From positions 125,901 to 189,900 of the forward strand of contig SBLD01000006.1 in the NCBI GenBank assembly GCA_004551485.1: 64,000 bases of DNA, written 5' to 3'. The DNA comes from Billgrantia azerbaijanica (GTDB lineage Bacteria; Pseudomonadota; Gammaproteobacteria; Pseudomonadales; Halomonadaceae). A model generated the notes under the pieces. It saw only the letters and a list, made by a program, of their open reading frames with translations, did not search any database and was not told where the DNA came from. This document shows positions 20,950-30,883 of this stretch, piece by piece. The first letter of the stretch is position 1. Every line of letters starts with the position of its first letter. The position numbers and the translations under genes are program-made.

Positions 20950-21186
20950 TCATCCCTTGCGCAACGACGCATCCAGGTGGTCGACCACCTCCGCCCAGTC
21001 GGCGTCCTCGTCCAATGCTTCGTGGAGAAACTCGGCCTGGGCCTCGTTCCAGAACGGCGCCTCGTGCAGCGCCATCTCCTCGGGAAGCGGGGCATGGCGT
21101 TGAATGAAGGCCTCGATGGAGGCCACGTCGGCGGGCAGGCCCAGCTGTTCGAAGAGGTCGGTGAAGTGGTGCACGGGAGGTTCCAT
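20950..21186 (-). CDS. DUF2789 family protein
   Basis: 78 residues starting MEPPVHHFTDLFEQLGLPADVASIEAFI and ending VDHLDASLRKG. The pattern (HxFxxLFxQLGLP, LHEAPFWNEAQAEFLHEAL, DADWAEVVDHLDA) is that of the small, helical, acidic DUF2789 proteins found in Pseudomonas and relatives. Their function is unknown. There is no membrane segment. The start has GGAGCG-like bases upstream. It is a single gene between convergent and co-directional neighbours. Confidence 0.8.
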   Translation of the reverse strand: MEPPVHHFTDLFEQLGLPADVASIEAFIQRHAPLPEEMALHEAPFWNEAQAEFLHEALDEDADWAEVVDHLDASLRKG

Positions 21187-21288
21187 GGCAACGCTCCTTG
21201 GCCGGTGGCTGTGACTGTCAAGCTAGCCGGCCAACGCGCTCCTTGCCTGTCGCCTCTCAACGTTTGATGGCGGGCGTGGCCCGAAGCC

Positions 21289-22335
21289 TCAACGCTCGCC
21301 GACCAAGGGAGTGAGGAAGCGTCGGCGGCGCTCGGCATCGTCGAGCGGCTGGGCCAGCAGGTGCACGAGTTTCGTGTAGGCGGCTTCCGGCGTCATGGCA
21401 TCGCCCGAGAGCACGCCGGCCTCGGCCAGGCCCAGGCCCGCGGCGTAGCGGCCCAGGGCGACGCTGCTGCCGGGACACTGGCTGACCGCTGCCAGCAGCT
21501 TGCCCTCGCCGCTGGCGCGGGCGAGCACGCCCAGCAGGGTCGGGTCTTCCGGTGCGTTGCCGCCGCCCCATACCTCGAGCAGGGCGCCCTTCACGCGCTC
21601 GTCGGCCAGCCAGGCCTCGAGCTGCCAGGCCTGGATTCCCGGCCACAGGGTGAGGCGCACCACGTCGCCATTGGCAAGCCCGGCATAGTCGGCAAGCTCG
21701 AAGCGCGGGGCCCCGCGCTGCTGGGTCGTGAGCAGGCGCGCCGGGAAGAGCACGGCGTCGTCGGCGACACGTTCGCCGAGCGGGGGGTAGTGAGGCGCGA
21801 CGAAGGCCTCCCGACCGCCGAACTTGCGGCTGCACACGCCGCGCAGCAGCCGGCCGTCGAAGGCCACCGCCACTTCCTGCAGCAGCGGCTGGGCAGCGAA
21901 GCGCAGCGCCAGCTCGACATTGTCCAGGGCATCGCTGCCGTCGGCGCCGAGCGGGCGCATGGCGCCAGTGATGACCACGGGGCGGTCGAGTCCCTGCAAC
22001 TGGAAGGCGAGGCTCGAGGCGCTCCAGGCCAGGGTGTCGGTGCCGTGCAGCACCACCACGCCGGCATGCTCGGCCAGGCAGCCGGCGATCTCGCTGCCCA
22101 GGCGCTGCCAGTCCGCCGGGGTGGCGCCGCTGGAGTCGATGGGCTGGGCGCTCTCCCGGACCACGAAGTCGGGCAGGCTGGCCTGGCGTGCCAGCGGCAG
22201 TCTGGCCAGGGCAGCGCGCAGGCGGCAGGAGAAGTCAGGGCCGGGGGCGAGTCCGCGCGTCGTCTCGACCATGCCGATGGTGCCGCCTACATAAAGCACC
22301 AGCACCGGATTGTCGGAGAGGGAGAGCGAAGCCAT
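21289..22335 (-). CDS. ansA: L-asparaginase, type I-like
   Basis: 348 residues. The first catalytic threonine lies in YVGGTIGMVE (T19), and the second threonine-aspartate pair in VVLHGTDTLAWSAS (T99, D100). SSGATPADW (about 68-76) fits the substrate-binding loop, and PVVITGAMRPLGADGSDALDN is the usual strand after it. No signal peptide is present, which points to a cytoplasmic enzyme of the AnsA type that hydrolyses asparagine to aspartate and ammonia. It lies 44 bases after the HlyD-type gene on the same strand and could be read through from it, although the roles look unrelated. Confidence 0.88.
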   Translation of the reverse strand: MASLSLSDNPVLVLYVGGTIGMVETTRGLAPGPDFSCRLRAALARLPLARQASLPDFVVRESAQPIDSSGATPADWQRLGSEIAGCLAEHAGVVVLHGTDTLAWSASSLAFQLQGLDRPVVITGAMRPLGADGSDALDNVELALRFAAQPLLQEVAVAFDGRLLRGVCSRKFGGREAFVAPHYPPLGERVADDAVLFPARLLTTQQRGAPRFELADYAGLANGDVVRLTLWPGIQAWQLEAWLADERVKGALLEVWGGGNAPEDPTLLGVLARASGEGKLLAAVSQCPGSSVALGRYAAGLGLAEAGVLSGDAMTPEAAYTKLVHLLAQPLDDAERRRRFLTPLVGER

Positions 22336-22379
22336 GGGGACTCCTGTCGAGATGGATCAGCAGCGGATGATACCATCTC

Positions 22380-23585
22380 TCACTCGCGCACTCTTGCCCC
22401 CGCGGTGACCTGCTGGCTGGGATGTGTGATGATCGTCTCGCCTTCCTGCACTCCCTGGATGATTTGGGTGACCAGCCCGCTGCGCCGGCCCGTCTCGACA
22501 TCGCGCCGCACCGCGCGTCCCTCCTCGATGACGAACAGCGCCCACGCGCCGTCGTGGCGGAACAGGGCGTTGGTTGGCACCTGCAGTACGTCGTCGGCTT
22601 CCCAGACGCGGAAATCCAGCTCGACCCGGAAGTGGCTGCCGAGGCCCACGGCGGCGGGGTCGACGTCGTCGGCGAAGTCGACGATCACTGGCACCCGCTG
22701 CTCGTCGACGCCAAGGGCCGAGGTGCGCGTGAAGCCGGCAGGGTCGATGCGTCGCACCTGGCCGGCCAGCGGCTCGCCACCCCAGCTGTGGATGCGTACC
22801 GCCATGCCCGGCTCAAGCCGTACGGCGTCCATGGAGAGCAGGTCGGCCTGGATCTCGAGGTCCTCCAGCCGGCCCAGCTCGAGGACCGGCTCACCGGGGG
22901 AGACGCTGCCCTCGCAGCAGCGATGGCGAGCCAGCACCATGCCGCTGATCGGCGCGCGCACCTCGAGCTGGGGCTGCTGCGTCGCGTCGCGCTGGCCGCT
23001 GGCCACGGCGAGCATGGCACGCGCGCCCTCGAGCTCGAAGCGGGCGACCTCGACGCTCGAGGCGGCGGCGTGCTCCAGCGCGCGCTGGCGGTCGCGCTCG
23101 CGGAGTCGTTGGTCCCGTTCCGCGGTTGAGACCAGGTTGCGATCGTGCAGCTGGCGATAGCGCTGGTACTCGGCCTCGGCGAAGCGCCGCTCGGCGCGCA
23201 CGGTCTCCAGGTTGGCCTGGGCGGCCTGGAGCCGTGCCTGGGCTGCCTGCAGGGCGTCCTCGGCCTGCTGCCGAGATCGCGCATCCAAGGCCGGGGCCGG
23301 GCTCGGTTCCAGGCGGAACAGCGTGTCGCCCTCCGTCACCCTGTCGCCGACCTCTAGGGTAACGCGCTGCAGATAGCCGGCGATGGGCACCGTGACGTGC
23401 CAGGTGTCACGCAGTCGGGTCCGCCCCTCCTCGTGGATCGCGTCGACGAAGTGGCCACGATGCACCACCTCGGTGGTGACCTCCAGCGGCGTCGGGCGCA
23501 GTGCCCAGGCCAGCAGCCCCAGCACCGACAGGGCGACGACGACCCAGGACCACCTGCCGATTCGTGTGCCGACTCCTTCCCTCAT
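22380..23585 (-). CDS. HlyD/MacA-type periplasmic adaptor (membrane fusion protein)
   Basis: 401 residues. A short cytoplasmic N-terminus is followed by one transmembrane anchor (about 13-30, WSWVVVALSVLGLLAWAL). A lipoyl-like half (VTVPIAGYLQRVTLEVGDRVTEGDTLFRLE), a long alpha-helical coiled-coil (about 100-195, rich in Ala, Gln, Arg, Glu) and the returning half (VRAPISGMVLARH) follow, then beta-barrel domains. It would link an inner-membrane ABC exporter to the periplasm or an outer-membrane channel. It follows the permease (27 bases) and ATPase genes on the same strand, so ATPase, permease and adaptor form one cassette. The substrate is unknown. Confidence 0.85.
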   Translation of the reverse strand: MREGVGTRIGRWSWVVVALSVLGLLAWALRPTPLEVTTEVVHRGHFVDAIHEEGRTRLRDTWHVTVPIAGYLQRVTLEVGDRVTEGDTLFRLEPSPAPALDARSRQQAEDALQAAQARLQAAQANLETVRAERRFAEAEYQRYRQLHDRNLVSTAERDQRLRERDRQRALEHAAASSVEVARFELEGARAMLAVASGQRDATQQPQLEVRAPISGMVLARHRCCEGSVSPGEPVLELGRLEDLEIQADLLSMDAVRLEPGMAVRIHSWGGEPLAGQVRRIDPAGFTRTSALGVDEQRVPVIVDFADDVDPAAVGLGSHFRVELDFRVWEADDVLQVPTNALFRHDGAWALFVIEEGRAVRRDVETGRRSGLVTQIIQGVQEGETIITHPSQQVTAGARVRE

Positions 23586-23612
23586 GCCTTGCCTCCCGGG
23601 GTTTTCGTCATG

Positions 23613-25975
23613 CTACTCCACCGCCTTGAGAACCCGAACCAGCTCCAGCCGCCCCAGCCGGCGGATCACCAGCAGCCCCACCACCAGCGAGGCGACCAGC
23701 ACTCCGGCCGCCGCGATGGCGAAGGCCCGCGGGGTGAGTACCAGGGGGATGCGATAGAGGTCGTTGGAGAAGGCCTGGCTGAGCAGGGCGCTGAAGCCGC
23801 TGCCGATGGCCCACCCCATCGGGATGGCGAGTAGCGTCAACAGGGCGATCTCGCCGAGCAGGATGCGCGAGACCTCGCCCCGCGTGTAGCCGAGCACCTG
23901 CAGCGTTGCCAGCTCGCGCGCGCGTTCGGCGAAGGCGATCCGCGCGTTGTTGTAGATCACCCCGAAGGCGATCGACCCGGCCAGCGCCACGAACACCGAG
24001 GCGACCATCAGCAGGGTCTCGTCCATGTACTCGCGGATGCCGAGCTCGGCATCGGCGAGCAGGCCGATGGCGGCCACCCGGGGTCTGTCCCACAGGGCGT
24101 CGAGGAGCGCCGGCTGACGTTCGTCGTCGACCAGCAGCCAGGCGCCGCTGATCGCCGGGCCTTCGCGCATCAGGGCGTTGAGGGCGTCACGCCGCAGATA
24201 GCCGCCGCCCCCAGGGGCTCGTCGACCAGTGCCGCCAGCGGCAGCGTCACCCGTCGGCGCTGCCCCTCCATGATCGCCACCTCCAGGGTGTCTCCGACTG
24301 CGACGTCCAGCTCCTCGGCCAGGAAGCGGGTCAGCATCAGCCCCTCGGCGGGCAGGGTCTGGGCGTTGCCATCGGCGTCCAGCACCTGACGCAGGTGAGG
24401 ACGCGCCTCCAGCCCCAGCAGGCTGGTGCGGTAGTCGCGGTGGCCGTGGATCAGCGTCACCGGCACCCGGCGCCAGCTCTCCACCGCCAGCACGCCGGGC
24501 TGATGGCGCAGCTCGCCGGCCGCCCGTGCCGAGGTGACCTCGCTGAGGGTCACCTCGATGTCCATGCGCAGCACCCGGCGGTACTGCTGGTCGATCATGC
24601 GGTCCACGGCGCCGAGTTGGTAGGCGCCCATCAGCAGCAGCCCACAGGACAGCGCAATACCGAACACCGACAGGCCGGCCTTGGCCGGGTGCCGGCCGAG
24701 GTGGCGCAGGATCATGCGCAGCTCGTGACCGAGCAGGGCTGCGGGCAGGACGCGCTCGAGCCAGGTGCGGCGAAAGCGGTGGGGGGCCGGGGGCCGCATG
24801 GCCTCGGCCGGCGGGCGGCGCACGGCGTGCCACACCGCCTGGCCGGTGCCGGTCAGCGCCGCCAGTGCCGCGACCAGCAACGACAGGGCCAGCGCCCAGG
24901 CGGGAACCCGGATGGGCAGCGCCGGGAAGCGGAAGTAGTCGCGGTAGATACCGCCAAGGCCGTCGGCGGCCCAGGCCCCCAGGGCAACCCCCAGCGCCCA
25001 GCCGATCAGCACGATCAGGCCGGCGAGCAGGCCATAGTGCCGGGCGAGCTCACCGTCGCCATAGCCGAAGGCCTTGAGCACCGCCAGCTGTTCGCGCTGG
25101 GTCTGGATGAGGCGCCCCATCACCACGTTGAGCAGGAACGCCGAGACCGTGAGGAAGACCGTCGGCAGGATGGTGGCCTGGATGCGCTGCTGGGCCAGTT
25201 CCTCCTCGATGAAGCGGTGAGACTGCTGGTCGTGCCGGGTCTGGGCGCCGGTTCCGCCGTAGCGGGCCAGTGCCAGGTCCAGGGCATCGATTACCGCGGC
25301 TCGGCTGGCGCCGGCCTGCAGGCTCAGGGCCAGGTTGTTGAAGGCGCCCTCCATGCCATAGGCGTTGGCCAGGGCGCGGCGGTTCATCCAGAGCACCGCA
25401 TAGCGTCGGTAGTCGGGCATCAGGTCGGTGGGCGCGGCCTGGTAGAGATACTCCGGACTCAGCGCGATTCCTGTGATCCGCAGGCGCGTCCGGTGTCCGT
25501 CGATGATCGCCTCCAGCTCGCTGCCGGGTTCCAGGCGGTGGGCCCCGGCAAAGGCGTCGCTGACCACGACCTGGTCGTCGCGACCGGCCTCGGGAAGCTC
25601 GCCCTGCAGCAGGTGGAGCCGGTTGAGCAGCGGCTGGCGCCCGTCGGGCAGCGACACCAGCAGGCCGCGAATGGGGTCGTCGAAGCCGTCGACGGCGAGG
25701 CGTACCGGGGCGCGTACCCGCAGCTCGATCAGGTTGACGCCCTCGATCGCCTGGAGCCGCTCCACCAGCCCCAGCGGGGCGCGCTTGACGTCGGCGAACA
25801 CCTCGGCGAAGTGGTGGCTGGCGTAGAAGCGCGCCTGGGCGCGGGTGAGGCCCTCGACCAGGGTGACCGTGAGGATCAGCGTCATCACGCCACTGGCGAT
25901 GACCACGGCGATCGCCAGCGCCTGTCCCTTGAGGTGCCAGAGGTCGCGCAGCAGCTTGCGGTGCAGGGCCTTCAT
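23613..25975 (-). pseudogene. ABC transporter permease (two FtsX domains), frameshifted
   Basis: The reading frame from the ATG at 25975 (MKALHRKLLRDLWHLKGQAL) stays open to LVDEPLG, then runs into a stop at 24170. The next frame picks up immediately with GGYLRRDALNALMREGP and continues to VRVLKAVE at 23613. The break is at a run of five C (G on the coding strand) at 24208-24212; one extra base there would give a single 787-residue protein. The pieces contain the expected architecture: N-terminal TM, a large periplasmic domain, an FtsX domain (about 280-400), a second TM with periplasmic domain, and a C-terminal FtsX domain (MVASVFVALAGSIAFGVIYNN...). It is either a recent inactivation or a homopolymer sequencing error, since the rest shows no decay. 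Confidence 0.85.
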
Positions 25976-25994
25976 CGTCTCGGTAGCCTCGTCG

Positions 25995-26726
25995 TCACCA
26001 GCGCAGTTCGGCGGCGGCGCGGCGCCGGCGGTTGGCGTGGATCTCGTCGACCCGACCATCGCGCAGGCGCACGACGCGATCGGCCATCTCGCCGATCACC
26101 TCGTTGTGGGTAATGATCGCCACCGTGGCGCCGGTCGCGCGATTGATCGCCTCGAGGACCTCCAGCACGCGGATGCCGGTGCGGAAGTCCAGCGCCCCGG
26201 TGGGCTCGTCGCACAACAGCACGTCGGGCTGCTTGGCGATGGCCCGTGCGATGGCCACGCGCTGCTGTTCGCCGCCGGAGAGCTGGGAAGGGAAGTGGTC
26301 GAGGCGATGTGCCAGGCCGACCCTGGCCAGCGCCTCCTCCGGTGGCAGCGGGTCGCGGCTGATCTCGGTGACGATGGCGACGTTCTCGCGCGCGGTCAGG
26401 CTCGAGATCAGGTTGTAGAACTGGAAGACGAAGCCGACGTGATGGCGCCGGAAACGGGTCAGCTCGCGCCGCGTGGCGCGCGTGAGGTCCTGGCCGTGCC
26501 CGTCGCGGCCGAGATAGCGCACGCTGCCGTCGCTGGCGCTGTCGAGCCCGCCCAGGATATTGAGCAGGGTCGACTTGCCCGACCCCGAGGCGCCGAGCAG
26601 CACGACCAGCTCGCCCCGGTAGAGCTCGAGATCGACGCCGCCGAGCGCCTCGATCGTCACTTCACCCAGGCGGTAGAAGCGCTTCAGGCCCCGCGTCTGG
26701 AACACTGCCTCGGCCGTTTCGTTCAT
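25995..26726 (-). CDS. ABC transporter ATP-binding protein (LolD/MacB type)
   Basis: 243 residues. Walker A is [19 protein letters not shown], the signature is [15 protein letters not shown], and Walker B is [12 protein letters not shown], followed by the H-loop in [20 protein letters not shown]. The Q-loop is in FVFQFYNL. This is the ATPase class that pairs with FtsX-type permeases and drives mechanical transmission or extrusion from the periplasmic side. It is the first gene of the cassette, and 19 bases separate it from the permease start at 25975. If the permease is truly broken, this ATPase has no partner here. Confidence 0.92.
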   Translation of the reverse strand: MNETAEAVFQTRGLKRFYRLGEVTIEALGGVDLELYRGELVVLLGASGSGKSTLLNILGGLDSASDGSVRYLGRDGHGQDLTRATRRELTRFRRHHVGFVFQFYNLISSLTARENVAIVTEISRDPLPPEEALARVGLAHRLDHFPSQLSGGEQQRVAIARAIAKQPDVLLCDEPTGALDFRTGIRVLEVLEAINRATGATVAIITHNEVIGEMADRVVRLRDGRVDEIHANRRRRAAAELRW

Positions 26727-26835
26727 GGGATGCCCGCGGAGGGATGGGGAGCGGATAGCGTCTAGGCTACCTGCCGCGTCCCCCGCTCCGGGTTGACCGG
26801 CATCAAGTCCGGGGCAGAGAGCGCTCAGCGAGTGA

Positions 26836-28050
26836 TCAGCGAGTGATCAGGCGACCCTCGCCGTCGACATCGAGGCGGCGGTTGCGCCCGGCGAGCAGCG
26901 CGAAACCGGCGGCAACGGCGACGATCGCCAGCAGCACGCCGGTGACGGTGGCGATGTCGGTGTCCAGCTCGAGCAGCACGCCGACGGAGAGCGGCCCCAT
27001 GGCCGCCAGGGTGTAGCCGCCGCCCTGGGCCAGGCCGGAGAGCTTACCGGCCAGGCGCGAGTTGGCGGTGCGCAGCACGATCAGGGTGAGCGCCAGGCTG
27101 AAGCTGCCACCCTGGCCCAGGCCCAGCAGGACGACGCCGGCCCAGCGCCAGGCGGGTGAGCCGAGCAGCAGCAGCCACAGGCCGGCGGCCACGCAGCCCA
27201 GCACCAGCAGCAGGGCGGGGCGCTGGTCGCGGCTGAGGCGGGCGAGCCAGGGGGCGCCCAGGGCCGAGGCCAGCTGCACCATCACCGAGGCGCCCATCAG
27301 CCAGCCAGCCTGGGCATCCGAATAGCCGCGGGCCTGCAGCAGGGTCGGCAGCCAGCCGAAGACGATGTAGGCGAGCGACGACTGGGTGCCCATCAGCAGC
27401 ATCACCTGCCAGGCCAGCGGCTGGCCGAGCAGGTCGCGCAGCGAGCCGCTACCGCCGGGGACGCTGGCCGGCTGGGGACGATGCGGCATCAGGTGCACCC
27501 AGGCGGTCATCGCCAGGGCAGCGAGCAGCGACCAACTGATGAGGCCCGCCCGCCAGCCGCCGAGCCACTCGGCGAGGGGGATGCTGAGCCCGGCTCCCAG
27601 GGCGCCACCGAGGCACAGCGCCATGGTGTAGACGCCGGTCATCAGGTCGGCGCCGGCGGGAATCTCGCGCTTGACGAGCGCCGGCAGCAGGGTCCCGGCC
27701 ACGCCGATGGCGGCACCGACCAGCAGGGTGCCGGCGAACAGCAGCGGGGTGGGGGGCAGGCCGCGCAGCAGCAGCCCGGCGATCAGCACGGCCAGCGCCA
27801 GGCTGAGGGTGCGCTCCGCCCCCAGGCGCTTGGTCAGCCAGGGGGCGAGCGGCGCAAAGATGCCGAGACAGAGCACGGGCAGGGTGGTGAGCGCGCCGAT
27901 GCCGAGCGACGAGAGGCCGGTGTCCTGCTGCACGCGCACCAGCAGCGGCGCTAGTGACGACAGCGCCGGGCGCAGGTTGAGACCAACCAGCACCATCAGC
28001 AGCAGGAACAGGACGATGCGGGCACGGTCGGGCCTATCGCTCGTCGTCAT
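26836..28050 (-). CDS. MFS transporter, CynX/NimT family
   Basis: 404 residues from the ATG at 28050 ([15 protein letters not shown]); a longer frame exists, but it would reach into the upstream gene. Twelve membrane segments can be drawn. The N-terminal motif [27 protein letters not shown] is characteristic of the cyanate permease (CynX) / NimT branch of the major facilitator superfamily. No cyanase gene is near, so cyanate should not be assumed; relatives export drugs such as 2-nitroimidazole. The start overlaps the stop of the upstream hypothetical gene by 17 bases, so the two are probably co-transcribed. The stop codon lies in an 11-base tandem duplication. Confidence 0.85.
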   Translation of the reverse strand: MTTSDRPDRARIVLFLLLMVLVGLNLRPALSSLAPLLVRVQQDTGLSSLGIGALTTLPVLCLGIFAPLAPWLTKRLGAERTLSLALAVLIAGLLLRGLPPTPLLFAGTLLVGAAIGVAGTLLPALVKREIPAGADLMTGVYTMALCLGGALGAGLSIPLAEWLGGWRAGLISWSLLAALAMTAWVHLMPHRPQPASVPGGSGSLRDLLGQPLAWQVMLLMGTQSSLAYIVFGWLPTLLQARGYSDAQAGWLMGASVMVQLASALGAPWLARLSRDQRPALLLVLGCVAAGLWLLLLGSPAWRWAGVVLLGLGQGGSFSLALTLIVLRTANSRLAGKLSGLAQGGGYTLAAMGPLSVGVLLELDTDIATVTGVLLAIVAVAAGFALLAGRNRRLDVDGEGRLITR

Positions 28051-28585
28051 CGCCCTGCCGTGGTCTGTCCTTGGCGGATTGCGCAGGCTGGACGGTGTCA
28101 CCTTCCTTGGGGACCAGCTGGGGATGCTCCTCGGCACCGTAGACGCCGAAGCGCACGACCCCCGGGGCGCCGCTGGAACGGGCCTGCCGACGGATGTTCG
28201 AGACGTCCTCGGTGCTCAGCAGCAGCGCCTGACCGCCCTGGACCTGGCGCTGCGCGGTCAGGCGTCCCTCGTAGGTCCAGCAGCGCTGCGGCACCTGGGA
28301 GACGCGCCACACGCGCCCCTGCCAGTGCGCCTGCCCCTGGGCGTCGAGGGTGAGGGACTCGAGCGGGACCAGCGCCGCACAGAGGCGGGCGTTGAGCACC
28401 AGACCGCTGCCGGCCATGTGCACGGCCCCCCGGTAGCAGCCGGCGGCCAGCTCGGCCAGGGCGTCGCTGCGCTTGTTCGCCGGCTCCACGCTGCCCTGGC
28501 CGCACAGGTGCAGCAGGTCGTCGTCGATCTGCTTGATGACCCAGACCGCAATGGGCTTCTTCTTGCCGGTCAGCCATTTCAGCAT
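28034..28585 (-). CDS. Protein of unknown function (183 aa)
   Basis: I do not recognise this family. It starts MLKWLTGKKKPIAVWVIKQIDDDLLHLCGQG, a short basic then mixed region, with no signal peptide or clear membrane helix. The centre (ALVPLESLTLDAQGQAHWQGRVWRVSQV) is beta-rich. The C-terminal 30 residues are hydrophilic and charged ([12 protein letters not shown]) and probably disordered. Three cysteines are present but without a metal-binding pattern. The gene ends inside the start of the CynX-type transporter gene (17-base overlap), so it is likely the first gene of a two-gene operon. Confidence 0.7.
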   Translation of the reverse strand: MLKWLTGKKKPIAVWVIKQIDDDLLHLCGQGSVEPANKRSDALAELAAGCYRGAVHMAGSGLVLNARLCAALVPLESLTLDAQGQAHWQGRVWRVSQVPQRCWTYEGRLTAQRQVQGGQALLLSTEDVSNIRRQARSSGAPGVVRFGVYGAEEHPQLVPKEGDTVQPAQSAKDRPRQGDDDER

Positions 28586-28731
28586 GACGGGACGCCCCCG
28601 CTACAGGATGGCTGAGAGCGGGAGGGCCGAGAGGGAGAGTGCCGATAGCCCATCATCGTCGCGTACGTCTCCTGACTACATCCAAGGGTGCTTACATTGG
28701 CACATCCTGCGCCGTCCTGTCATGCGCGGGA

Positions 28732-30060
<1,329 letters not shown>

Positions 30061-30259
30061 GCGTTCTCCGCAGGAGCGCGCTGGCCGCGTCACGCCAAGC
30101 GGCGCGACCCGTCCCGGGCCAGGGCAAGGGAAATTCGGTCAGGGGCGCGGCAGGTGGGGACAGCAAACGCCGCGAGGGCGCAGTATGCCACAGTGCGTGA
30201 CGCCGCGCAGCCTTATATCGGCATGGCGGATCGGCGTGGCGGCGTCACCGGTGATTGCT

Positions 30260-30844
30260 TCAGAGCCGGTCGCGGATCGCCTCGCCGATTCGGTCGGCCA
30301 CCCGGTTCCAGCTCTCGCCGAGGGCGCGCACCAGGGCCGGGTAGCCGTCGTTGGCGAGTTCGGTGGTGGCTAGAAAGTCATCGGCGATCAGCAGTTGGCC
30401 AGCGGCGTCGCGCAGCTGCCACTGGCCCGCGGCCAGCGCCGTGCCGTCGTAATGGCCCTGGAAACGGTCGACGTCGAGATGCAGCGACAGCGCGGTGCCG
30501 GGAGCTGGATCGTCGCTGCGCAGGAGGCGGGTGTCGGGTAGCATGGCCGCCAGCCGTGCGCGCAGGGTGCGCTCCAGCTGGCGGGGCAGGGGCTCGGCCC
30601 AGACGTGGCTGCGGGCCTCGTTGAGGGTGATGTCGTCGAGCTGCAGCACGATGCCGTCGACATCGAGGTAGCGCGCCAGCCGTGGCGTGCGTACCTGGAG
30701 GAGCCGCTCCGGGTTGGCGTCGGCCGCCGGCGAGGCGGTCTGGATGGCCGGCAGGGTGTAGCGCTGTGCCGGCGGGCTCGAGGTGGCGCAACCACCGAGC
30801 CACAGCAGCACCAGCAGGCCGGCGGTCCAGGCGAGTCGTCTCAT
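30260..30844 (-). CDS. pqiC: PqiC-type outer-membrane lipoprotein
   Basis: 194 residues. The signal peptide MRRLAWTAGLLVLLWLGGC ends in the lipobox LGGC (Cys19), and the +2 residue is alanine, which favours outer-membrane sorting. The mature part matches the ABC-type transport auxiliary lipoprotein family (PqiC/YmbA), with YTLPAIQ, RYLDVDGIVLQ and the C-terminal FLATTELANDGYPALVRALGESWNRVADRI. PqiC anchors the PqiB tube at the outer membrane. It follows pqiB by 39 bases in the order pqiA-pqiB-pqiC. Confidence 0.92.
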   Translation of the reverse strand: MRRLAWTAGLLVLLWLGGCATSSPPAQRYTLPAIQTASPAADANPERLLQVRTPRLARYLDVDGIVLQLDDITLNEARSHVWAEPLPRQLERTLRARLAAMLPDTRLLRSDDPAPGTALSLHLDVDRFQGHYDGTALAAGQWQLRDAAGQLLIADDFLATTELANDGYPALVRALGESWNRVADRIGEAIRDRL

Positions 30845-30883
30845 TCGCGGTCTCCATCCTTGTGTTTGTCCTCACGCCTCATG

